A DNA stretch of 64,000 bases from Corynebacterium appendicis CIP 107643. Lineage in GTDB: Bacteria; Actinomycetota; Actinomycetes; Mycobacteriales; Mycobacteriaceae. The stretch lies in NCBI RefSeq assembly GCF_030408415.1, contig NZ_CP046976.1:2135330-2199329 (forward strand), in the 5' to 3' direction. Positions 55,114-62,671 of this stretch are shown here, one piece after another. The notes beneath the pieces were generated by a model. The model did no database searches, had not been told where the DNA came from, and saw only the letters and a program-made list of their open reading frames with translations. Position 1 is the first letter of the stretch. The number at the start of each line of letters is the position of its first letter. A program made the position numbers and the translations under genes.

Positions 55114-56396
55114 TCTTCCTCCTCAATCTTTCGGTTGATCCTACCCCCGGGCTCTCTGTCGCCGTCAACCGAGTCCTCCACGCACTCGTCCACAGGCACT
55201 GCGACCGACACAGCAGTGGGGCCGCCCGGCTCGGATTCGACGACGAGTTCACCGCCGAGCTCGGCCGCGCGCGTCCGCATCGCGTCCAATCCGAGGTGGC
55301 CGAGGCCGACCGGCTTTCCGGGCAGCGCAGCGACATCGAAACCGTCGCCGTTGTCCACGACGTCCAGCCGCACTTCGCCCGGCGCGAATGTCACCGTCAT
55401 GCGGGCACGGGTCGCGCCAGAATGCTTGACGACGTTCCCGACTGCCCCCTGCGCGATCCTCAGCAGCCCGGCTTCGACCCGCATCGGCAGCTGCTGCGGC
55501 TCCCCGTCAACCTCGGCATCGATGGCGATCTCGCCAGCGTGGGCGAACGACGCCGCGATCCGCTCGAGCGCTTCCGGCAGAGACGTCTCGGACAGCGGGG
55601 CTGGCGTGAGCGCTGCGATCATTGCGCGCGTCTCCGACAGGTTGTCCGAGGCCGAGCGGCGGGCCGTCTCGAGTCTGCCCAACGGAACCTTCAACTGCTC
55701 CTCGCTCAGCCCGGTGGCGCGCAGATCCCGCTCCGCCGCGTGCAGCAGCATCTGGATGCTGGACAGCGACTGCGCCACCGTGTCGTGGATCTCGTGGGCG
55801 AGACGCTGCCGCTCTTGCACGATTCCGGCCTCGCGCTCCGTGGCGGCGAGGCGGTCCTGGGTGCTCACCAGTTCGTCGATCAGCGCCTGCCGCTCCGCGC
55901 TCACCTTCACGATCACTTTGAATGCGTAGGTGATCATCACCACCACCAGCGCGGAGACCGCCGGGCCCATCACACCGCCGAGCGTCAGCCCGTGCGGGGT
56001 CTGCATGAGCACCGCGATGGCTAACACGACACCCACACCGACGATGCCGATCCAGTTATCGGCCGAGCGCATGAACAGGAAGAACAGCGTGAACACCCAG
56101 TAGACCGCAACCGGCGTGAACATCATGGCCACGATCCACACGCCCGTGAGCCCCAGCAGCCACACCAGACGGCCGACGGTGTTCCAGCGCGGCATATTCA
56201 ACGCGCCGAAGGTGTACATGAAGCCGAAGACGACGATCAGGATCACCAGGAACGCCGCCTGCTCGAGGCTGGCGCCGACGACTCCGCCGAAGGAGACCAG
56301 CAGCAGGGAGAAGGTCAGCAGCGCGATACCGACGTCGAGACCCCGCGTGCCGGGCGCGTCTACCCCGTTTCCCCCGCTCGGTAGCATGGCTGTCAT
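55110..56396 (-). CDS. hrrS: Sensor histidine kinase, HrrS type
   Basis: A 428-residue kinase. Residues 15-165 form about six membrane helices (the heme-sensing part in HrrS). They are followed by a HisKA_3 dimerisation region with the phosphorylated histidine in LAHEIHDTVAQSLSSIQ, and an HATPase domain with NVVKHSGATRA, VDNGDGFDVA and GLGHLGLDAMRTRAAELGG. ATG 56396 is chosen because TACGCT sits exactly 7 nt upstream (leaderless). This start overlaps the start of the divergent DUF2020 gene by two bases. The reading frame runs to 56978 but that part is antisense to the lipoprotein gene. Confidence 0.82.
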   Translation of the reverse strand: MTAMLPSGGNGVDAPGTRGLDVGIALLTFSLLLVSFGGVVGASLEQAAFLVILIVVFGFMYTFGALNMPRWNTVGRLVWLLGLTGVWIVAMMFTPVAVYWVFTLFFLFMRSADNWIGIVGVGVVLAIAVLMQTPHGLTLGGVMGPAVSALVVVMITYAFKVIVKVSAERQALIDELVSTQDRLAATEREAGIVQERQRLAHEIHDTVAQSLSSIQMLLHAAERDLRATGLSEEQLKVPLGRLETARRSASDNLSETRAMIAALTPAPLSETSLPEALERIAASFAHAGEIAIDAEVDGEPQQLPMRVEAGLLRIAQGAVGNVVKHSGATRARMTVTFAPGEVRLDVVDNGDGFDVAALPGKPVGLGHLGLDAMRTRAAELGGELVVESEPGGPTAVSVAVPVDECVEDSVDGDREPGGRINRKIEEEE

Positions 56397-56409
56397 GCGA
56401 ATGAGCGTA
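56382..56409. promoter_or_regulatory. Interlocked leaderless promoters of hrrS and the DUF2020 gene
   Basis: On the plus strand TAGCAT (56382-56387), 7 nt, ATG 56395. On the minus strand TACGCT (56409-56404), 7 nt, ATG 56396. Each -10 box lies inside the first codons of the opposite gene, so the two transcription starts nearly coincide and the messages overlap at their 5' ends. Confidence 0.55.
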
Positions 56410-56991
56410 CCTCCTGCCCGCACCACCGCCGCCATCAGTTGCGCGGCCGCAATGGCACTAAGCGCCTGCTCGCCCGGCGCGGAGGTCGAGCAGGCGACTG
56501 CAGCGGCCCCTGCGCCAGAGGAAACAAGCGAGCAGGTAACCCACGATTCCGGCCTACCCTCCGACGCCGTCCCCGAGGTCTCCCGGGACAGCGCTGTCGA
56601 CTGCCCATATTTGGAGATCCAATTCGTGGCGGAGACCAACGGACAGAAAGTCACTGGTAGCGGCATCGACGAGCGCTTCGACACTCCCGCGTGCGTGTTC
56701 TGGTCGTACCCGGAGGAGCCGCAGCTTGAAGTCCTCGTCCGCCACACCGGCAGCGCCCAAGAAGCGCGCGATGTGGTCGACCACTTCGCGCCCGTCGACA
56801 TCACCGATCTGGCTGAAGAGCCCGCCGGATGGAGCGGAGGACGCGCCGGCGGCGAGGCCATCGACGGCCGCGAGGGCGCCGTGTACGCCGTGGCAAAAGA
56901 CTCAGTTGCCGTCGTGGTGCTGACCAACCAGAAGGAGTCGGTGAAAGCGCAGCTCATCGCGGAGCAAGCGTTAACCAACCTGTCGCTTTAG
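56395..56991 (+). CDS. DUF2020-type lipoprotein
   Basis: A 198-residue lipoprotein: signal segment and lipobox LSAC (cysteine near residue 27), an Ala/Glu linker and a DUF2020 domain (SAVDCPYLEIQFVAETNGQK; DTPACVFWSYPEEPQLEVLV). The two domain cysteines probably form a disulphide. The family is found in corynebacteria; its function is unknown. It is divergent from hrrS through interlocked leaderless promoters, so its expression may be tied to the heme-sensing pair. Confidence 0.75.
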   Translation: MRMSVPPARTTAAISCAAAMALSACSPGAEVEQATAAAPAPEETSEQVTHDSGLPSDAVPEVSRDSAVDCPYLEIQFVAETNGQKVTGSGIDERFDTPACVFWSYPEEPQLEVLVRHTGSAQEARDVVDHFAPVDITDLAEEPAGWSGGRAGGEAIDGREGAVYAVAKDSVAVVVLTNQKESVKAQLIAEQALTNLSL

Positions 56992-57001
56992 TATGTGAGG
57001 C

Positions 57002-58153
57002 ATGAACCGCCTCCGCCCCCGCAACCGGCGCACCCGTCTCCGCGCCGCCGCCGTTCCCGCTGTCGCGACGTCGATGCTGATCGCGCTCACCGGCTGCGGA
57101 TCGGAAGGCGAGTCCGAACGGGTCACCGTCGAGGTCCCCACGACCGTGACAGTCACCGCCGATCCGAAGGACTTGCCCGATTCCTTCGATTTGTACGTCG
57201 CGCTCGGCGATTCTTACGCGGCGATGGGCTCTGCCGACGGCCCCTTCAAAGGCCCGGAATTCTGCGCGCGAAGCGAAGACAATTACCCGCACATGCTGGC
57301 AGACCTCTACCCCGGCATCAATGAGAAGCGCGGCTTCATCGACGCGACCTGCCAGGGCGCCACCACCGAGCACATTTTCAACGAGCGCGACATCAGCGAC
57401 GCCCTCGACGCCGAGGAAGCAGAAGCAGCTGAGGACGCCGAGGAAACCAGCGCGAGCGCTGCGCCGTCCAGCACTGCTCCGTCCAGTTCCCAACAGACCT
57501 CCGCCACAGCGCCGACAAGCACGGGAAGCATAAGCACAGCGACCAGTACGGAGCCGTCGGCAAGTAAAAAAAACGGCTCCGAGGAGAACCCGGGCGTGCT
57601 CGCCGCGCAGATTGATGCCCTCGAACCAGACACGGACCTGATCACGCTATCGATCGGCGGCAACGACATCAGCTTCGGGCCATGGAGCCGCTGCATCACG
57701 GGCATGCTCGAGAACCGCGGCGAGGACGATTGCGACGACGGGCTCTACGACGAATCAGCCCGCGCGTTGCTCGACCTGCCGAGCCGCCTCGACGATATCT
57801 ACCGCCGCATCCACGAAAAGGCCCCCGAGGCTACGATCATCACCACCGGGTACATGCCCATCGCGTCGCTGCAGGACGAGTGCGAGGCCACCGCTGACCT
57901 GCCCAGCGGCACGCTGAACTGGGCAGCGGGCCTCACCGTGACCATGAACGCGATGGTGCGCGATGCCGCCGCGCGCAACGGCGCGCTCTACGTCCTACCC
58001 GCCAACGCCGATTTCCACTCCATGTGCGCGCCTGCCAACGAACGCTGGACGGACCCCACCGGCAAGGAGACGAATTCCTTCCCCGCGCACCCCACGCCCG
58101 CCGGACAGAAGGCGATGGCGGAGGCGATCGCGGACGTGCTGAAGAAGCTCTAG
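57002..58153 (+). CDS. SGNH/GDSL-type esterase lipoprotein
   Basis: A 383-residue exported hydrolase with the lipobox LTGC near residue 32. Block I is YVALGDSYAAMGS, the oxyanion asparagine is in LSIGGNDISFG, and the catalytic Asp-His region is NSFPAHPTPAGQ near the end. Between blocks I and III lies a low-complexity Ala/Ser/Thr insert of about 60 residues (near residues 140-200) not expected in the core fold. The substrate is probably a lipid or acyl-sugar ester of the envelope. Confidence 0.85.
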   Translation: MNRLRPRNRRTRLRAAAVPAVATSMLIALTGCGSEGESERVTVEVPTTVTVTADPKDLPDSFDLYVALGDSYAAMGSADGPFKGPEFCARSEDNYPHMLADLYPGINEKRGFIDATCQGATTEHIFNERDISDALDAEEAEAAEDAEETSASAAPSSTAPSSSQQTSATAPTSTGSISTATSTEPSASKKNGSEENPGVLAAQIDALEPDTDLITLSIGGNDISFGPWSRCITGMLENRGEDDCDDGLYDESARALLDLPSRLDDIYRRIHEKAPEATIITTGYMPIASLQDECEATADLPSGTLNWAAGLTVTMNAMVRDAAARNGALYVLPANADFHSMCAPANERWTDPTGKETNSFPAHPTPAGQKAMAEAIADVLKKL

Positions 58154-58155
58154 GT

Positions 58156-58308
58156 CTACACCGCCACGTCGTTGTACGGCATCAGCGGCGACAGCCACGG
58201 GAAGACGACGTTCATCAGCAGGAAGAACACCGCGACAAGCAGCGCGATCACGATGAGCACTTTCACCGGCGTCGGCCCGGGAAGTGCGCGCCATAAGGCT
58301 CGGTACAT
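58156..58308 (-). CDS. 50-residue single-pass membrane protein paired with the sortase
   Basis: A short frame that opens with MYRALWRALPGPTPVKVLI, continues with a hydrophobic helix (VIALLVAVFFLLMNVV) and ends FPWLSPLMPYNDVAV. It begins three bases after the sortase stop codon (TAGACCATG), so translation is coupled. Similar tiny membrane proteins with a final LMPxNDVAV-type end are commonly found after class E sortase genes in actinobacteria as far as I recall. Its role is unknown. It converges with the SGNH gene. Confidence 0.65.
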   Translation of the reverse strand: MYRALWRALPGPTPVKVLIVIALLVAVFFLLMNVVFPWLSPLMPYNDVAV

Positions 58309-58311
58309 GGT

Positions 58312-58962
58312 CTACGCGTTCGCACCGCCGCCGCCAGGCACGGGCTCGAGCACCGAGGTGTCGTTCGGCAGCGTGATGTGGCGGCCGAGCACATGCGCAT
58401 AGCGCCCGTCAGCGACCTCGCGCGCCACAGCGTCAGGCAAACAGCTTGACGACGCCGCCGTGCGCGCTTCCTTCCCCTCCTCCATCGGGAGGACCCGGTA
58501 GGTGAACCACTGGGACCGCGTTTCCACGACGATGGCGTCGCACGTGTTCAGGTGGCCCAAGTCGTTGAACGGAGCACCCTTGCCGACGCGGTGCCCGGCC
58601 AGCGCGAAATTCCCGGCCTCGTCAGGCATCTGCGTGTCTGAATAGTGCCCCGGTCCGGCCAGCAGTGTGTCGTCGTCGGTGCCTTCCAGCACCGCGTAGT
58701 GGTAATCCGAACCGAAGGCGGGGATGTACAACTGCGCAAACGCCTCGCCCATCGCGGGGATGTGGTTGCCGCGGGGATTACGCCATTCGTCGTCAAGCTG
58801 TTGCTGCGCTTCATTCTGCATTTCGCCGGACCTGATATTGGTCCAAAATGCTTCGTAAAATGCGAAAAGCAGAAGGATAACGCCGACGGTGAGGAAGATC
58901 TCGCCGATCACTTAGCGCACCGTGATGCGCCGGCGCGCGGGAATTTCCACCGTTGACGACAT
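58312..58962 (-). pseudogene. Class E (SrtF-like) sortase, interrupted and truncated
   Basis: The frame starts at ATG 58962 with MSSTVEIPARRRITVR, meets an in-frame TAA at 58914-58912, and resumes with GTG 58911, followed by the membrane anchor (IGEIFLTVGVILLLFAFYEA) and the sortase core up to the catalytic histidine (NFALAGHRVGKGAPF). The protein ends at TSVLEPVPGGGGANA, just where the TLxTC motif with the catalytic cysteine and later arginine should follow. With GTG 58911 as start it encodes 199 residues lacking the nucleophile. A leaderless-type box (TAATGT, 7 nt) precedes ATG 58962. The housekeeping sortase lies near hrrSA in C. diphtheriae, supporting identity. Confidence 0.7.
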
Positions 58963-59047
58963 GGGCCTAACATTAATCCACAGCCCGCCACAGTCGCACC
59001 TGTCCGCGGCCACCTAGCTCAACGACCGAGAGGAGATCACCGCACCC

Positions 59048-60256
59048 ATGCTTCTCGAAGCATTCGTCTGGCCCGTCTCCGCGGTGATGAAGATGTGGCA
59101 ATGGTTGCTCGCGCAAGTCTTGGGCGTCTCCCCCGACACCGCGTGGGTGCTGTCGATTGTGCTGCTCGTGATCACGGTGCGCGCAATCCTCGTCCCCTTC
59201 AATTGGTCGACGTACCGCTCCACCCGCATGATGCTGATGATGCGGCCGGAGCAAGAGAGACTCGAGAAACGCTACGGCGACTCCACCGACCCGGAGGATG
59301 TCGCCGCGCACGACGAGGCGCTCAAAGAGCTGAACAAAGATTACGGCTACAACCCGATGACCGGGTGTATTCCGCCACTGGTGCAGATCCCGTTCATCCT
59401 GGGTCTCTACCGCCTGTTGATGTGGATGTCCGTGCCGGAAAATGGACGCACCGATTCCAATATCGGGCTGCTCACGCCCGAGGACACGGCCAGCTTCCTC
59501 GATGCCTCGTTCATGGGAGTTCCGCTTCCGGCGTATGTGTCGATGTCGGCCGAGCAATTCTCCGCGCTGGGCACTACAAGCGAGGACGTGCGCGTCGTGG
59601 CGATCCCGCTGCTCATCTTCGCACTCGCGTTCACCACCGTGAACACCTTCGTCAGCCAGCTGCGCAGCCGCACCCACCTGGACTGGAACGCCACCGTTTC
59701 ACGCAATGTGTACACGTGGATGTGGTCGATGCTGGTCATCATCCCCGTCGTGCTCGGCTTCGTCGGCATGACCGGTCTCATCCCGGTCGCCCTGCTCCTC
59801 TACTGGTTCCTGGGCAACCTGTGGACACTGTCCCAGTCTGTGATCATCTGGTACATGCTGGTGAAAAAATACCCGCTGCGCGAGGAGCACAAAGAACAGA
59901 TCCACACCTCCCGCACCAAGGTGCTCGGCGAAAAGCGCGAAGAAAAGCGGGCCAAAATGAACGCGACGCACTCCTGGCGCCGCCGTAGACTCTCCGCCCT
60001 AGTCCGCCCGGCGACCATCCCCCAGGTAAGCCGTGACATCAAGGCCGAAAAAGAGGCCATGAAGGCCGAGCGAAAGAACGCCAAGGCCGAGCAGAAATCC
60101 CTCAAGAAAGCCCGCGACAAAGTCCGCTCCGACAACCGCAAAGCCGAGATGGAGAAGCGCCGCGACGAGCGGAAGAGGCAAAAGGAAGGGAGCTCAGCCG
60201 GTTTGGATAGCTCGGAGAACGCCGAAAGTCCCGAAAACCACGATCAGATGGAGTAG
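59048..60256 (+). CDS. yidC: YidC/Oxa1-family membrane protein insertase
   Basis: A 402-residue insertase. A first helix (WVLSIVLLVITVRAILVPF) and the cytoplasmic hairpin (MMRPEQERLEKRYG; LNKDYGYNPMTGCIPPLVQI) are typical, followed by further helices (LLIFALAFTTVNTF; LIPVALLLYWFLGNLWTLSQ). The C-terminal 120 residues are a long Lys/Arg/Glu-rich cytoplasmic tail, as in actinobacterial YidC proteins that contact ribosomes. It is not next to rpmH/rnpA, so it is probably a second, accessory copy. GAGGAG lies upstream of the ATG. Confidence 0.88.
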   Translation: MLLEAFVWPVSAVMKMWQWLLAQVLGVSPDTAWVLSIVLLVITVRAILVPFNWSTYRSTRMMLMMRPEQERLEKRYGDSTDPEDVAAHDEALKELNKDYGYNPMTGCIPPLVQIPFILGLYRLLMWMSVPENGRTDSNIGLLTPEDTASFLDASFMGVPLPAYVSMSAEQFSALGTTSEDVRVVAIPLLIFALAFTTVNTFVSQLRSRTHLDWNATVSRNVYTWMWSMLVIIPVVLGFVGMTGLIPVALLLYWFLGNLWTLSQSVIIWYMLVKKYPLREEHKEQIHTSRTKVLGEKREEKRAKMNATHSWRRRRLSALVRPATIPQVSRDIKAEKEAMKAERKNAKAEQKSLKKARDKVRSDNRKAEMEKRRDERKRQKEGSSAGLDSSENAESPENHDQME

Positions 60257-60885
60257 TCCGCCGGCGGAGCGGACAGCATCTGGCGTGCCAGATCTTTCGC
60301 AGTGACGAGCGGCCCGTCGTCTCGGCTGATGCGCGCACCGGTCATGCCGCCGTCGAGGAAGATCAGCAACTGGCTGGCCTGCGTGGCTGACGGGTACCCG
60401 TTCTTCTTGTCCAAAAGCTCCGTCATCGTCGCGTGCATCCAATCGCGGTGCTCCACACAGGCGGCGACGATATTGCGCTCCGAGTCGGTCTCCGGGCGCG
60501 GGTATTCGGTGGCGGCGTTCACAAAAGGAGAACCGCGGAAGCCCTTCGCCGGCTCCTCGTCGATAGCCATCTCGAAGAAAGCCAGAATCTTGGAATCAGC
60601 ATCCGTCATCGATGCGGTGCGTTCAACCCACCGGCCCCGGTATTCGTCATCGAGGTTCTGCAGATACGCGATGACGAGGTTGTCCTTCGAACCCAATAGG
60701 GAGTACAGGGACGCTTTTGCCACGTCAGCTTCGCGGAGGATGCGGTCGATGCCAATGACGCGGATTCCCTCCTCCGTGAAGAGCTTCGTCGCCGCGTCCA
60801 ATAGGCGCTGACGCGGGGCCGGCCGGTTGCGTCGGCGCGATGCCGACTTTTTCCTCGCGGTGGTGGCGCTGTCCTGGGTCACCAC
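60244..60885 (-). CDS. TetR-family transcriptional regulator
   Basis: A 213-residue repressor with an N-terminal basic arm, a TetR HTH (RLLDAATKLFTEEGIRVIGI, then KASLYSLLGSKDNLVIAYL) and a C-terminal ligand domain of the TetR_C type seen in QacR/YcdC-like proteins. Its end overlaps the yidC end by 13 bases in convergent orientation. No target can be assigned; no matching operator was found nearby. Confidence 0.88.
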   Translation of the reverse strand: MVTQDSATTARKKSASRRRNRPAPRQRLLDAATKLFTEEGIRVIGIDRILREADVAKASLYSLLGSKDNLVIAYLQNLDDEYRGRWVERTASMTDADSKILAFFEMAIDEEPAKGFRGSPFVNAATEYPRPETDSERNIVAACVEHRDWMHATMTELLDKKNGYPSATQASQLLIFLDGGMTGARISRDDGPLVTAKDLARQMLSAPPADYSI

Positions 60886-60990
60886 ATCTCTCCTTCCAGC
60901 TCAACGATCTTCAGCACATAATAGACAAACCGGTACGTTCATTCAACGCGTGAGGCGCCATGCAGGTCCCGGCCTGCTCGCGAGCGCATG

Positions 60991-61028
60991 AAAAAGCCCC
61001 CGCCCTCGCACTGCGAGAAACGGGAGCT
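60991..61028 (-). terminator. Terminator of the GlsB/YeaQ gene
   Basis: On the minus strand AGCTCCCG pairs with CGGGGGCT (one G-T pair) around an inner CTCGCA/TGCGAG hairpin, followed by TTTTT. Confidence 0.75.
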
Positions 61029-61053
61029 GATTCAGGGAGTTACGTGGCTGCCT

Positions 61054-61323
61054 TTAGCGGCGACCGGCTGTGACTTTGTTGACGATCCAAAGTACGATCA
61101 CTGCACCCAAGATGGATGTCAGGAAGCTGAAGAACCAACCCTTGGACTCGACGTCGATGAAGAAGCTAAGAAGGAAGCCACCGAGCAGACCGCCGACGAC
61201 ACCGCAAGCGATGTTGGCGAGGATGCCCATAGACGCGTCGCGGTTCATAATCATCGAGGCAATCCAGCCAGCAATGCCGCCGAGAACGATCCAGCCCAGG
61301 AAGCCCAAAGAAATAGTAGACAT
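61054..61323 (-). CDS. GlsB/YeaQ/YmgE-family stress membrane protein
   Basis: An 89-residue protein with three hydrophobic helices and the family pattern GWIVLGGIAGWIASMIMNRD, then ILANIACGVVGGLLGGFLLS. Such transglycosylase-associated-protein family members are small stress-induced membrane proteins of unknown mechanism. It has its own strong terminator and GAGAGGAAA upstream of the ATG. Confidence 0.88.
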   Translation of the reverse strand: MSTISLGFLGWIVLGGIAGWIASMIMNRDASMGILANIACGVVGGLLGGFLLSFFIDVESKGWFFSFLTSILGAVIVLWIVNKVTAGRR

Positions 61324-61393
61324 AGTTATTTTCCTCTCAGTCTGAATGAAGTACGATAACCATTATGCCTTGTTAATACGTTCTGCGAGCTAC

Positions 61394-61434
61394 AAAAGCC
61401 CCACGGTTAGATCACATTTCGCCAACATTGGGGC
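61394..61434 (-). terminator. Terminator of the universal stress protein gene
   Basis: On the minus strand GCCCCA and TGGGGC form a 6-bp stem around a 25-nt loop, followed by TTTTGTAG, about 70 bases after the gene end. The rest of the 179-bp gap shows nothing else. Confidence 0.55.
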
Positions 61435-61502
61435 CTGTTTTCCCTGCTAGCACGCACTAACGGGTGGGCTTCCTGTGAATTTCACAACGAACCCGGTTTC
61501 GG

Positions 61503-62405
61503 CTATTCCGGCAGGCGCTCCGGTCGCACGACCATCATCGGGCACGGCGCGGCCTGCAACAGGGCGCGGGACGTGGAACCGAGCAGCATGCCCTTGAAGC
61601 CGCCACGGCCGTGGGAGCCCGTGATGAGCAGCTGGGCGTCCTTCGCGTGGTCGACCAAGGCGCGCACCGGGCGGTCCTGAGTGACCACCTTAGTCGCCTT
61701 CACGTCTGGGAACTTCGCCTCGAGCGGTGCGAGCTCTTGCTCCAGCTTCTCGCGGCGCTCCTGCTCGAAACGCTCCCAGCCCTTCTCACCGAGGATCGCG
61801 CCGGCGACAGGCTCGTGCACGTGGTTCTCCAGGTAGGTATGCACGGCAATCAGCTCAGCACCGCGTGCCTGCGCCTCTTCGAAGGCGACCTCCGTTGCCT
61901 TGACCGAGACATCCGAGCCGTCCACACCGACCACGACCGGGCCGTACTTGGTCCGATCCGTTACCGCATTGTCCTCGCGGACCACGACGACCGGGCACGA
62001 CGCGTGCGCGACCACAGCGGCGGAAACCGATCCCAGCACCATGCCGGACAGACCGCCGAGACCGCGGGAGCCCATGACGATCATGGTCGCATCTTTCGAC
62101 AGATTCAGCAGCATGTCGATCGGGGAACCTTCAGCGACGGTGTGGCCGATCTCAAGATCCGGCGCAACTTCCTTCGCGATCGCGCGGGCCGCCTCGATCT
62201 TGTTCATGCATTCGTTTTGCAGATCGTCGAAAAGCTCCTGCGGCGGGACCATGCCCTCCGCGTAGAGGAACTGCGGCATGGTGTACGACGAAGCGAGCTG
62301 CAGGGGGACACCGCGCTTCAGCGCCGTGTTCGCGGCCCAACGGACCGCGTTATTCGAGGGCTCCCCGCCGTCGACAGCGACGATGACCAAATCCTGGTGG
62401 CTCAT
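61503..62405 (-). CDS. Universal stress protein with two UspA domains
   Basis: A 300-residue tandem UspA protein. Domain 1 opens LVIVAVDGGEPSNNAVRWAA and contains the ATP-binding motif VMGSRGLGGLSGMVLGSVS. Domain 2 opens VVVGVDGSDVSVKA and contains ITGSHGRGGFKGMLLGSTS. Both G-2x-G-9x-G-S/T signatures are intact, so it should bind ATP. It is a cytosolic stress-response protein; the specific signal is unknown. Confidence 0.92.
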   Translation of the reverse strand: MSHQDLVIVAVDGGEPSNNAVRWAANTALKRGVPLQLASSYTMPQFLYAEGMVPPQELFDDLQNECMNKIEAARAIAKEVAPDLEIGHTVAEGSPIDMLLNLSKDATMIVMGSRGLGGLSGMVLGSVSAAVVAHASCPVVVVREDNAVTDRTKYGPVVVGVDGSDVSVKATEVAFEEAQARGAELIAVHTYLENHVHEPVAGAILGEKGWERFEQERREKLEQELAPLEAKFPDVKATKVVTQDRPVRALVDHAKDAQLLITGSHGRGGFKGMLLGSTSRALLQAAPCPMMVVRPERLPE

Positions 62406-62505
62406 GAGAACGTGCCTTTCCGTGAACTACGACGTGACGCGCCTAGAGGCGGTGATCACCTGACACCTTCATTGTAACCGTGATGACACGGGGTACGGGC
62501 ACCGC

Positions 62506-62652
62506 TTATTTCGGGATCTCGATCGGGAAAGCAGCTTCTGCGTTTGCGGGGAACAGCGCGGTGTAGATCGCCCACAGAACGTCGGCGATAGTCTTGCCAA
62601 TTCCCTGGCTGAAGAAGTCGGTGAGTTGCGAAACAATTGCATCAAGGTTCAT
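62506..62652 (-). CDS. 48-residue amphipathic peptide, PorA/PorH-like candidate
   Basis: The peptide opens MNLDAIVSQLTDFFSQGIG, continues as one amphipathic helix (KTIADVLWAIYTALFP) and ends AEAAFPIEIPK. Short signal-less amphipathic peptides that form pores in the mycomembrane (PorA, PorH) are characteristic of corynebacteria, and this protein has their size and style but no certain homology. The ATG at 62652 follows TAACTT by exactly 7 nt (leaderless). A longer frame to 62904 has poor composition. Other small helical peptides, such as modulin-like toxins, remain possible. Confidence 0.5.
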   Translation of the reverse strand: MNLDAIVSQLTDFFSQGIGKTIADVLWAIYTALFPANAEAAFPIEIPK

Positions 62653-62658
62653 GTCACC

Positions 62659-62665
62659 TAAGTTA
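62659..62665. promoter_or_regulatory. Overlapping divergent -10 boxes for the 48-aa peptide and the RluA-type gene
   Basis: The plus-strand TAAGTT (62659-62664) lies 7 nt before GTG 62672. The minus-strand TAACTT (62665-62660) lies 7 nt before ATG 62652. The two hexamers share five bases, so the same duplex serves both directions. Confidence 0.55.
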
Positions 62666-62671
62666 ATACAT

